A DNA stretch of 12,875 nucleotides, from assembly GCA_009377735.1 (NCBI GenBank), contig WHTL01000085.1, positions 1 through 12,875 on the forward strand. Reading direction: 5' to 3'. The number at the start of each line of letters is the position of its first letter. Within the stretch, counting starts at the first letter, position 1. The translations under genes and the position numbers were made by a program. Below are positions 1 through 6,300 of the stretch, in pieces. The notes beneath the pieces are model-generated. The model was not told where the DNA came from. It worked only from the letters and a program-made list of their open reading frames with translations, and ran no database searches. Origin of the DNA: Acidimicrobiia bacterium (lineage in GTDB: Bacteria > Actinomycetota > Acidimicrobiia > Spongiisociales > ZC4RG35).

Positions 1-704
1 GGGATGTCGAAGATCATGGCCGAGATCGGTGCCTCCTGTCGCAGTTCTCCATTGACTCGGGTACGGAGCCAGGATTCGGTGATGTCCAGTTCGTCCTTCG
101 TCACGATGCAAGGACCCATGGGACAGAAGGTGTCGGGGCTCTTCCCGATGTGCCATTGCACATGGCGTTTCTGAAGTTCCCGGGCCGTGACATCGTTGAT
201 CACCGTGTAGCCGAACACGTGGTCCATCGCCCGCTCCGGTGAGATCCCCTTGCCTGGGAGACCAATGACAACCCCAAGTTCCCCCTCATAGTCGGTGGTT
301 CCGCTGGGATCGTTGCTGGTGTCGATGTTGTCGTAGGGACCAACAACCGAGGTGACCGCCTTGTCGAAGATGATGGGATAGTCGGGCACCGACTGACGCT
401 CCGACGCGTCGAAGCCGGAGTCGGAGAACTCCTTGGCGTGGTCGAGGTAGTTGCGACCCACCGCGGCGATGTTCTTCCGGGGTCGGGGGATCGGCGCCAT
501 AAGACGCACATCGGTGAGAGGAATTTCTGGTGCTTCGAACACGACGCCGTCGATCATATCGAGCGCAACATCGCCACCAGAGATCACATCGAGAACCCCA
601 CCGATGTCATCAGCAACGGGGGACAAGTCGCGCACGGTCCCGATGTCGTCGTTAAGGACGCCGGTGTGGGGGCGGCCTTTCTCCTCGATGGTGACCAGTT
701 TCAT
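1..704 (-). CDS. Fumarylacetoacetate hydrolase (FAH) family protein, 3' part cut by window edge
   Basis: The frame starts at ATG 704-702, with an AAGGAGAG ribosome binding site just upstream, and stays open to base 1, giving 234 residues. Family members usually have about 280-300, so only the C-terminal part is missing. Residues 1-60 form a small N-terminal domain. The FAH fold starts near residue 66. Visible motifs are GRNYLDHAKE (83-92), with the His and Glu of the usual HxxE catalytic pair at 89 and 92; DYEGELGVVIG (138-148), with metal-ligand Glu 140 and 142; FGYTVINDVTAR (164-175), with ligand Asp 171; and KSPDTFCPMGP (188-198). Known members hydrolyse C-C bonds of 2,4-diketo acids or dehydrate or decarboxylate sugar- and aromatic-derived acids, using Mg or Mn in the cytoplasm. 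The gene is divergent from an enolase-superfamily gene and shares its 49-bp promoter region, which suggests consecutive or co-regulated steps. The substrate is unknown; the family call is secure. Confidence 0.93.
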   Translation of the reverse strand, partial: MKLVTIEEKGRPHTGVLNDDIGTVRDLSPVADDIGGVLDVISGGDVALDMIDGVVFEAPEIPLTDVRLMAPIPRPRKNIAAVGRNYLDHAKEFSDSGFDASERQSVPDYPIIFDKAVTSVVGPYDNIDTSNDPSGTTDYEGELGVVIGLPGKGISPERAMDHVFGYTVINDVTARELQKRHVQWHIGKSPDTFCPMGPCIVTKDELDITESWLRTRVNGELRQEAPISAMIFDI

Positions 705-753
705 CTCTCTCCTTCAGGATCCAGGTCTCACAATCGTATAACATGTATGACTT
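705..753. promoter_or_regulatory. Compact divergent promoter between FAH-family and enolase-superfamily genes
   Basis: Only 49 bases separate the two start codons. The minus side carries AAGGAGAG next to the FAH start, and TATACG/TACGAT on the minus strand around 734-740 could be its -10. On the plus strand TATAAC (737-742) is a good -10 match lying 11 bases before ATG 754. No ribosome binding site precedes that ATG, so the plus transcript is probably leaderless or nearly so. An imperfect dyad (GTATA at 736-740, TATGAC at 746-751, around ACATG) and a half copy of the LacI-type core (CAATCG, 731-736) are present, but no full operator is seen. Promoter positions are inferred by eye. Confidence 0.5.
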
Positions 754-1848
754 ATGAAGATCACGCAAATCGATGCCTACCCCATCGTCGTCCCTCTCGT
801 CACCCCTGTGGTCATGGCCAACCAGATTGCAGACCGCAGTCAGAACGTACTCGTCCGAATCCGCACCGATGAGGGGTTGGTGGGATGGGGCGAGGGGGTG
901 GCTGCACCGGAGGTGACCGGGGAGACCCAGGGTGAGATCGTCGATGCCATCGACGTGGTCGGTGAGATGCTCATGGGCGCCGACCCACTCCGCCACTCCA
1001 CGCTATGGCGGGCTATGAGGCGATGGACACCGAGCTCCACCGCGGTCGGGGCTATCGATATTGCACTCCACGACTTGGCGGGAAAGGCACTTGGAGTGCC
1101 GATCGCCGAACTCATCGGTGGCCGACACCGGGATCGAATCCCAGCATTGCGTCTGGTGGGGAGTGGCCGGCCGGAACAGGACCTCGCCGTCCTGGCGTCC
1201 CTCCAGGAGGAAGGATTCTCCTGGTTCAAGCTCAAACTCGCGCTCAACGATATCGAGACGGAGGCAAAGACATTGCGGGAAGCTGTCGAGCTAGCGGGCG
1301 ACTCCGGTGTCATATGCGGCGACGCCAATGAAGGCTGGGACGACGAGACAGCCCTCCGTATGCTCAAGGGGCTCGAGGGCAGCGGGGTCCGGTTCATCGA
1401 GCAACCCGTGTCACGGGACGATCCCGAGGCGCTTGCCGACCTGGCCTCACTGTCGCCGATCCCCTTATGCGCTGACGAAAGCGCCCGCACACTCGAGGAC
1501 GTCAAGGTGATGGCCTCGATGGGGATGGGCGGTGTCAGCCTGAAGCTGATCAAGCACGGTGGTATCACCGGAGTCATGCGCGGTGCCCGTATCTGTGGTG
1601 ATCGTGGGCTCGCCATCAACCTCGCCGGCAAGGTCGCCGAAACTTCCATCGCCGCCACCGCCAACCTCCATTGTGCCGCTGCCATGACTGCGAACTACTA
1701 CGGATGCAGCCCGGCCAACCTGGGACTGGTCAGCGACGTGGTGTCGGAAGCTCCGCGTCTGGTGGACGGCGACTTCATCGTTCCGGATGGCCCTGGTCTC
1801 GGCATCGAGGTCGACGAGAATCTGGTCAAGGAGATGAGCGAGGTCTAG
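754..1848 (+). CDS. Enolase-superfamily (mandelate racemase/muconate lactonizing type) enzyme
   Basis: The protein has 364 residues, the full family length. Residues 1-125 form the N-terminal capping domain and the rest the TIM barrel. The muconate-lactonizing subgroup machinery is intact: FKLKL with Lys 159 and 161 (KxK general base), metal ligands Asp 190 (GDANEGW), Glu 216 (FIEQP) and Asp 241 (CADES), and the opposite-face Lys 264 in SLKLIKHGG. The C terminus shows the usual PGLGIEVDE (347-355). Such enzymes abstract the proton alpha to a carboxylate and then epimerise, cycloisomerise or eliminate, in the cytoplasm with Mg. By eye the Asp-x-Asp specificity motif of Ala-Glu dipeptide epimerases is absent near residue 318, where GCSPANLGL is found instead, so that function is unlikely. 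No ribosome binding site precedes the ATG, and a -10-like TATAAC lies 11 bases upstream. The stop overlaps by 4 bases the stop of the convergent SnoaL-like gene. A sugar-acid or cyclic amino-acid substrate is possible, but the reaction is not assignable. Confidence 0.93.
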   Translation: MKITQIDAYPIVVPLVTPVVMANQIADRSQNVLVRIRTDEGLVGWGEGVAAPEVTGETQGEIVDAIDVVGEMLMGADPLRHSTLWRAMRRWTPSSTAVGAIDIALHDLAGKALGVPIAELIGGRHRDRIPALRLVGSGRPEQDLAVLASLQEEGFSWFKLKLALNDIETEAKTLREAVELAGDSGVICGDANEGWDDETALRMLKGLEGSGVRFIEQPVSRDDPEALADLASLSPIPLCADESARTLEDVKVMASMGMGGVSLKLIKHGGITGVMRGARICGDRGLAINLAGKVAETSIAATANLHCAAAMTANYYGCSPANLGLVSDVVSEAPRLVDGDFIVPDGPGLGIEVDENLVKEMSEV

Positions 1849-2312
1849 TCGGCGAGGTCGGGAGGGTTCAGACCCAACTCCCGCAGCATGCCCAACTCGT
1901 CACCGAAGTACCAGGCCTCAGCAATCAACCCGTCCTCTACCCTCCACAAACCCACCTCGATGACATCGATGTGGCGGCCCGTGGCGGGGATCCCATAGAG
2001 GGGCCCGGTGTGAGTTCCCACCACACGGAAGATCCCCCACACCTTATCTTCCTTGGCGGTGAGTTCGAGGAGGATGTTCTCCCTGTCCGCCATCGAGGTG
2101 TCATCCATTCCCCCGGGTCCGTGGTGGTCCCAGAGATCCCCGATATGGGTGAAGCCAGCTCGGTGCCGCTTGAACTCCGACGCCAGGAATGGCGCCCTCT
2201 CCGAGACCTTGGCCACCCTGTATCCGGCCACCACCGCCAGTGCCTCGGCCTCCTCGTCGGTGCAGGTGCATTGGGTGGTTCCAAAAATCGAAATGTGGGG
2301 ATGCTCTCGCAT
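1845..2312 (-). CDS. SnoaL-like / ester cyclase family protein (NTF2-like fold)
   Basis: A small cytoplasmic protein of 155 residues with the C-terminal signature of SnoaL-like polyketide cyclases: GTHTG (99-103), GIPATG (107-112), a hydrophobic strand up to WRVEDGLI (123-130), then AEAWYFGD (131-138) and a final MLRELG (142-147). Residues 56-71 (HIGDLWDHHGPGGMDD) correspond to the loop that lines the pocket in this fold. Members catalyse aldol-type cyclisation, isomerisation or hydration, or only bind ligands, so no reaction can be fixed. The start at 2312 is supported by AGGAG overlapping the stop codon of the upstream alcohol dehydrogenase gene, with a 10-base gap between the genes. It is therefore the last gene of the creatininase-dehydrogenase operon and is probably translationally coupled. 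Its stop codon interlocks with that of the convergent enolase-superfamily gene. Confidence 0.88.
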   Translation of the reverse strand: MREHPHISIFGTTQCTCTDEEAEALAVVAGYRVAKVSERAPFLASEFKRHRAGFTHIGDLWDHHGPGGMDDTSMADRENILLELTAKEDKVWGIFRVVGTHTGPLYGIPATGRHIDVIEVGLWRVEDGLIAEAWYFGDELGMLRELGLNPPDLAD

Positions 2313-2322
2313 TCTCTTGCTC

Positions 2323-3381
2323 CTAGAACTCGACGATGGGGCGGATCGCCGACCGGTCCTCGAGGGCCTCGAAGGCGGCGGCGACCTGGTCGATGGGGTA
2401 GACGTGGGTGATCAGTGGTGCCAGGTCGACGGCACCGGAGCGCATCAGGGCGATCATCGCGGGGTAGGCGTTGGGGCTGGAGCGTATCCCGAGTAGATCG
2501 ATCTCATCGAGGGTGAGACGATCGACGTCAATCGACGTAGGCGTGCCCCCGGTGAGACCGAGTAGAGCGACCTTGCCCCCGCGCCGAACGGAGTCGAGGG
2601 CCTGGGCGGGAACGGTGGGATTACCTGTGCAGTCAAAGACATAGTCGGCGCCCCTCGACCCGATGAGCCTCCGGATTCCCGCCACAGGGTCCTCCCTCTC
2701 GTAATCCACCACCTCGTCACAGCCCATGACACCAGCAAGTTCGAGACGCGAGCCACGGCCGACCATGATCAACCGCTCGGCCCCCGACGCCCGGGCCACG
2801 GCGGCCGTGAGCAGACCGAGAAGCCCCGGACCGAAGATCGCTGCGGTGGAACCCGCCGTGAAGGCGACCCGACGAAGGGCATGCACCGTCAGGGAGCCCT
2901 GGTTGACGAGAGCAGCCTCCCTTGGGTTCACCGAATCGGGCAGCTTGTGCAACATGGTGGCCGGGCGCACCGCATACTCGGCGAGGGCGCCAGGGGCTGT
3001 GTGGCCGAAGAGGCGGTATCCGGGGGTGCCCGCTCTCTCACAGAGGTTGTAACGACCACTCCGGCACATGGGGCACCGACCACACCCGATGTGGTTCTCG
3101 GCCACGACCCGATCCCCAACCGCTAGATCGATGGCACCGAGTCCCTCACCGAGAGCGGCTACCTCCCCGGACCACTCGTGACCCATCACGAAGGGCAGAG
3201 ATGGCGGCCAGCCCCTACCCTCGAAGGCGCCCTTCACCATTTTGAGGTCGGTGCCACACAACCCACAGGCTGCGACCCGCAGCAGTACCTCACCCGGTTC
3301 CGGCTCCGGAATCTCGATACTCTCCACTGCGAGATCGTTCCACCCCCGGAGCACGGCGGCCTTCATCCTTCCCCCACTCAT
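2323..3381 (-). CDS. Zinc-dependent medium-chain alcohol dehydrogenase (threonine/polyol dehydrogenase type)
   Basis: The protein has 352 residues. The GroES-like domain carries Cys 42 (CGLCGTD, 39-45), His 68 and Glu 69 (MGHEW) for catalytic zinc, and Cys 100, 103, 106 and 114 for structural zinc. The Rossmann domain has GPGLLG at 184-189. Members oxidise secondary alcohols of sugars, polyols or amino acids to ketones with NAD(P) in the cytoplasm. Two departures are seen. The Glu-Pro usual in the sorbitol/threonine branch after the zinc domain is Asn-Gln at 160-161. The acidic residue expected at the end of the second nucleotide-binding strand is replaced by Gly-Arg (208-209), which may favour NADP. 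The start at 3381 has a strong GAGGAGGAGG site and overlaps the upstream creatininase stop as ATGA. ATG 3366 (residue 6) is a weaker alternative. The context suggests it oxidises or reduces an intermediate of the same pathway. The exact substrate is unknown. Confidence 0.93.
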   Translation of the reverse strand: MSGGRMKAAVLRGWNDLAVESIEIPEPEPGEVLLRVAACGLCGTDLKMVKGAFEGRGWPPSLPFVMGHEWSGEVAALGEGLGAIDLAVGDRVVAENHIGCGRCPMCRSGRYNLCERAGTPGYRLFGHTAPGALAEYAVRPATMLHKLPDSVNPREAALVNQGSLTVHALRRVAFTAGSTAAIFGPGLLGLLTAAVARASGAERLIMVGRGSRLELAGVMGCDEVVDYEREDPVAGIRRLIGSRGADYVFDCTGNPTVPAQALDSVRRGGKVALLGLTGGTPTSIDVDRLTLDEIDLLGIRSSPNAYPAMIALMRSGAVDLAPLITHVYPIDQVAAAFEALEDRSAIRPIVEF

Positions 3382-4160
3382 CGTTCCTCCTCCTCGGGTT
3401 CGGGCTGGCGATCCACAAGCGCCGTCGATATCTCGTCCATGGATGTAACGATGTGGTCAGCCACCTCCTCGATGATCTCTCTAGCCCTGGCCTCGTTCAC
3501 CGAGTCCGGGGAACCATACCAACCGGTCCCGGCCACCTCACGGAAGTCCTTCATCACGGGGAAGACATCTCGTCTCCGGAATAGGGCGTGACCTTTGGTG
3601 CCCTCATTTACGGGGTCCCCCCCTGTGAGCTGGTCGATATCGACGAGCCCGGGATCGTGGGCAAGGACGGCTGCGGTCTCCATGGCCCCCGCGTGGGTGA
3701 ACTCCATCTCGTCGGGATACAGGCTATTGGTGATCACATGGGACTCGGCGACTATGACCCGCACTGGATGTTGCCTCTGCATCTCGTCGGCACCGAGACG
3801 AACCGACGGTGTGTTGCCCTCGTGCCAGTTCACTACCAGGATCCTCCTAACGCCCGCCGCGGCAAGCCCCCCACAGACATCGACCATTAGGGCTATGAGG
3901 GTTTCCGGACGCAGTGTGAGCGATCCGGCCCACGGGAGGTGATAGGGGGCAACACCAACTGGTGAGAGAGGGAGCACGGGCGCCTCGATGCGCTCCGCCA
4001 CCCGCAGGGCGATGGTGAGGGCTGCGATGGCGTCGGTCCCCAAGGGGAGATGGCCGCCATGTTGCTCGACACTCCCCGTTACCAAAATGGCCGTCCCCTT
4101 TCCTAAGGCGGTCTCGGCGGCAGGTTGGGTCATCTCAGCCAGCATCCACTTTGAGTCCAT
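3378..4160 (-). CDS. Creatininase-family metal-dependent amidohydrolase
   Basis: The protein has 260 residues, the full family length. The family metal site is present: GSVEQHGGHLPLGTD (29-43) with Glu 32, His 34 and Asp 43, then NWHEGN (111-116) with His 113, and HAGAMETA (156-163) with Glu 161. The middle motif is usually NGHGGN, so Trp 112 and Glu 114 are atypical. The last 12 residues form an acidic, probably disordered tail. Known members hydrolyse creatinine, cleave formamide or peptide-like amides (including the MftE peptidase), or open oxidised cyclic polyols; the sequence alone does not choose among these. GAGGAG lies 11 bases before ATG 4160, a rather long spacing. The gene is first in a three-gene operon and has its own predicted promoter, overlapped by a LacI-type operator. 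Its stop overlaps the next start by 4 bases. Confidence 0.92.
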   Translation of the reverse strand: MDSKWMLAEMTQPAAETALGKGTAILVTGSVEQHGGHLPLGTDAIAALTIALRVAERIEAPVLPLSPVGVAPYHLPWAGSLTLRPETLIALMVDVCGGLAAAGVRRILVVNWHEGNTPSVRLGADEMQRQHPVRVIVAESHVITNSLYPDEMEFTHAGAMETAAVLAHDPGLVDIDQLTGGDPVNEGTKGHALFRRRDVFPVMKDFREVAGTGWYGSPDSVNEARAREIIEEVADHIVTSMDEISTALVDRQPEPEEEER

Positions 4161-4181
4161 TGGGTTTTACGCTCCTCAGCT

Positions 4182-4205
4182 CGGTGTCACTATTACACGA
4201 CACCG
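4182..4205. repeat. 7-bp inverted repeat over the creatininase-operon promoter
   Basis: CGGTGTC (4182-4188) and GACACCG (4199-4205) are perfect inverted repeats separated by 10 bases. The spacer contains the predicted minus-strand -10 (TAATAG, 4195-4190). No T-run follows on either strand, so it is not an obvious terminator. It differs from the CAANCGNTTG core next to it and could bind a second regulator or form a hairpin at the transcript start. Confidence 0.45.
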
Positions 4206-4217
4206 CTAGTTGCACAA
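4190..4217 (-). promoter_or_regulatory. Predicted promoter of the creatininase operon
   Basis: On the minus strand TTGTGC (4217-4212) and TAATAG (4195-4190) are 16 bases apart, placing a start near 4183, about 23 bases before the creatininase ATG. The -35 lies inside the operator-like palindrome at 4209-4230. The assignment is by eye; the 87-bp gap after the regulator gene makes an internal promoter plausible. Confidence 0.45.
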
Positions 4218-4230
4218 CCGTTTGTGCGAC
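4209..4230. promoter_or_regulatory. LacI-type operator upstream of the creatininase operon
   Basis: Arms GTTGCACAA (4209-4217) and TTGTGCGAC (4222-4230) are inverted repeats matching at 8 of 9 positions around CCGT. The core at 4215-4224 fits CAANCGNTTG, with a central CpG. The same core occurs twice in the transporter promoter. The neighbouring LacI-family gene is the natural candidate to bind it. The site overlaps the predicted -35, which fits repression. Confidence 0.65.
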
Positions 4231-4247
4231 CCTAACACATCTGTTTT

Positions 4248-5321
4248 TTAGGAGAAGGCGGGAGGTACCGGACCCGTGGAGGCCCTCACCACCAACTCGG
4301 CTGGCACCAGTTGTGTCTCCACCGGACGGTCACGATCCTCAATGGTCTTGAGAAGAAGGTTTGCCGCCCGAAAGCCTAGATCGTACTGGGAGATACGGAC
4401 GGTGGTCAGTGGTGGGGTGAAACGGTCAGCGTAAGGCATGTCGTTGAACCCGATGACAGAGACGTCATCGGGGCACACTCGCCCACTCTCCTCAATCGCA
4501 TCGATGGCGCCCAGGGCCAGCCGGTCGTTGGCCGCAACCACCGCAGTGGTCTCCGGTGATTCCGTCAATAGCTGCCGGGTGATCCGCAGACCCTCCTCCT
4601 CTGTGTGGCGCTCGGCGAAACGACACTCGCCATGAAGATCGGCTGCCGCCATCATCTCCACAAACGCCGCAAGTCGATGGATCGAGGATGACACGTCCTC
4701 AGGCCCACCGACGTGAACGATATTGCGATGACCCAGGTCGAGAAGATGTTCGACGGCGAGCCTGGTCCCGGCTCGGTCGTCGGGAACCACAGCCGACACA
4801 CCCGGGACCTGACCGGTCCTGTTGAAGAGCACCACCGGGGTGCCACCGTCGGCCAACCCCTGGAGCACCGCATCGTCCTGACGGGCCACCCCGTAAAGAA
4901 GTCCTTCGGCCTGCGAACCGAGCATCGCCACCACCTGGGCTTGGGCATGCTCGAGGTCGTCATCGGTGCTCGCCAATAGCAGGGAGTACTCCGACCTGGC
5001 GAGAACATCGCCAGCGGCCCGGGTGATCCCGGCCTGGTAGAGGTTGGCCACGTCGGGCACCACCATCCCGATCACGAGGGTGCGCCCGGTGCGAAGGGCG
5101 CGGGCCACCGTGTTGCGCCGATAGCCCAGCTCAGCGGCCACCGCTTCGATTCTCTGCGCCGTCTCCGCGGTGATCCGTCCCGCCTCGGCCTGCCCGCTGA
5201 GGACGCGGGATACGGTGGATACGTGGACATGTGCCACCTTCGCCACGTCGCGCAGTGTCGGGCGTCCCGATGGTGACCCGGCTTTCGATTTGCTGGAATG
5301 GCTCGATCCCGAATCGCTCAC
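4248..5321 (-). CDS. LacI-family transcriptional regulator
   Basis: A 357-residue DNA-binding repressor. After a Ser/Lys-rich tail (1-19) comes the helix-turn-helix (TLRDVAKVA, 22-30, and VSTVSRVLS, 34-42). Then comes the hinge (NTVARALRTGRT, 70-81), whose Leu 76 corresponds to the residue that wedges into the central CpG in LacI and PurR. A periplasmic-binding-like sensor domain follows (83-350), including VVAANDRLALGAID and VSVIGFNDMP. Val 34 and Ser 35 occupy the positions of LacI Tyr 17 and Gln 18, which read operator bases. The start is GTG 5321. No good ribosome binding site precedes it and no better start lies before the helix-turn-helix, so the first codon is uncertain. It sits 49 bases after the permease gene and before the catabolic operon. 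The likely targets are the three CAANCGNTTG sites, which would include autoregulation through the transporter promoter. The effector is probably the transported compound or an intermediate. Confidence 0.95.
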   Translation of the reverse strand: MSDSGSSHSSKSKAGSPSGRPTLRDVAKVAHVHVSTVSRVLSGQAEAGRITAETAQRIEAVAAELGYRRNTVARALRTGRTLVIGMVVPDVANLYQAGITRAAGDVLARSEYSLLLASTDDDLEHAQAQVVAMLGSQAEGLLYGVARQDDAVLQGLADGGTPVVLFNRTGQVPGVSAVVPDDRAGTRLAVEHLLDLGHRNIVHVGGPEDVSSSIHRLAAFVEMMAAADLHGECRFAERHTEEEGLRITRQLLTESPETTAVVAANDRLALGAIDAIEESGRVCPDDVSVIGFNDMPYADRFTPPLTTVRISQYDLGFRAANLLLKTIEDRDRPVETQLVPAELVVRASTGPVPPAFS

Positions 5322-5370
5322 GAGGGGAAGGCTACACAGTGGCGATCAACAGTCCGGGTCGATCAGCCTC

Positions 5371-6297
5371 TCATCTGCCTTCTGTCCGGGGGTCGAGTAC
5401 GTCTCTGAGGCCGTCACCCACCAGGTTGAAGGCGAGGGCCCAGAGGAACACCATCATCCCGGGAAAGGTTGAAGCCCACCACTTGCCGGCAGAGATACCA
5501 GCTTGCCCGTCGGCCACCAGGACTCCCCACTCGGCAAGCCCTGCCTCGGCGAGTCCGATGAAGCTGAGGGTGGCTGCGGTCAGGACAATCCCGCCCATGT
5601 CCAGAGTCGCCTGCACCATCACCGGCGTTATGGAGTTGGGCAACACATCCTTGAAATAGATCCGGAGCCTGGAGTCTCCCGTAATGCGGGCCGCGTCGAC
5701 GTAGTCGTTTTGCTTGATGTGGATGACCTGACTCCTCATGATCCTGGCGTACTTGACCCAGAACACCACGGCGAGGGCGAAAATGATGTTTCCGAACGAT
5801 GGTCCCAGCACGGCGGCGATCGCAAGGGCGAAGATCAACTCGGGGATGGAGAGGAACACATCGACCACGCGCATCAGGAACTCGTCGAGTTTCCCCCCGA
5901 TAAACCCGGCCAGACTCCCGATCATGGTGCCGACCACCACGGTGATGCCCACCACGATAACCGACAGCTGCAAGGAGGTGCGGGCGCCCCACAGCACCCC
6001 GTAAAGCACGTCACCGCCCGTAGACGTGGTGCCGAGGAGGTGGCCCGGCGTCCCGGGTGGTGCGTCCCGGGTCCCCCAGTCCCTCGGCATCTGATAGGGG
6101 TCCGGGACGTTTGGGGTGGTCAGGAGGGGTGCCAGGAGCGCCACCGACAACAGGAGGACGACAATCACCAACCCGATAACGGTGGTCGGGTTGCGCAGGA
6201 CCTGTTTGGACACCTCGCCAAAACGGCGGGCACGCACGATCCACGGCCCTTCGGTGGGGATCGTGGGACTCTTCTGGACCGTGGAGACATCGACCAT
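5371..6297 (-). CDS. Peptide/opine-type ABC transporter permease, DppC/OppC family
   Basis: An inner-membrane permease of 308 residues. A cytoplasmic N-terminal stretch leads into a first membrane helix (about 40-60). A periplasmic segment with HLLGTTSTGGDVLYG (86-100) is the standard DppC lead-in to the transport domain. Further helices lie near 108-132, 150-180, 232-250 and 276-294. The EAA coupling loop, DYVDAARITGDSRL (198-211), contacts the ATPases. The protein ends in LDPRTEGR, a family-typical tail. The start lies 3 bases after the stop of the upstream permease, with GGGAG inside that gene's end serving as ribosome binding site, so the two permeases are coupled. It pairs with the DppB-like permease, lipoprotein binding protein and divergent ATPases in this window. 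The ligand cannot be predicted from the permease. Confidence 0.95.
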   Translation of the reverse strand: MVDVSTVQKSPTIPTEGPWIVRARRFGEVSKQVLRNPTTVIGLVIVVLLLSVALLAPLLTTPNVPDPYQMPRDWGTRDAPPGTPGHLLGTTSTGGDVLYGVLWGARTSLQLSVIVVGITVVVGTMIGSLAGFIGGKLDEFLMRVVDVFLSIPELIFALAIAAVLGPSFGNIIFALAVVFWVKYARIMRSQVIHIKQNDYVDAARITGDSRLRIYFKDVLPNSITPVMVQATLDMGGIVLTAATLSFIGLAEAGLAEWGVLVADGQAGISAGKWWASTFPGMMVFLWALAFNLVGDGLRDVLDPRTEGR

Positions 6298-6300
6298 TGC

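Noticed and set aside
840..1685. A minus-strand open frame of about 280 codons inside the enolase-superfamily gene
   Set aside because: The Ser/Arg/Pro-rich product is an antisense shadow of a gene with all its catalytic residues in place.
4182..4250. Rho-independent terminator after the LacI gene
   Set aside because: The T-run at 4243-4249 is on the plus strand, so the minus transcript has A residues there, and the dyad is not followed by U on the minus transcript.
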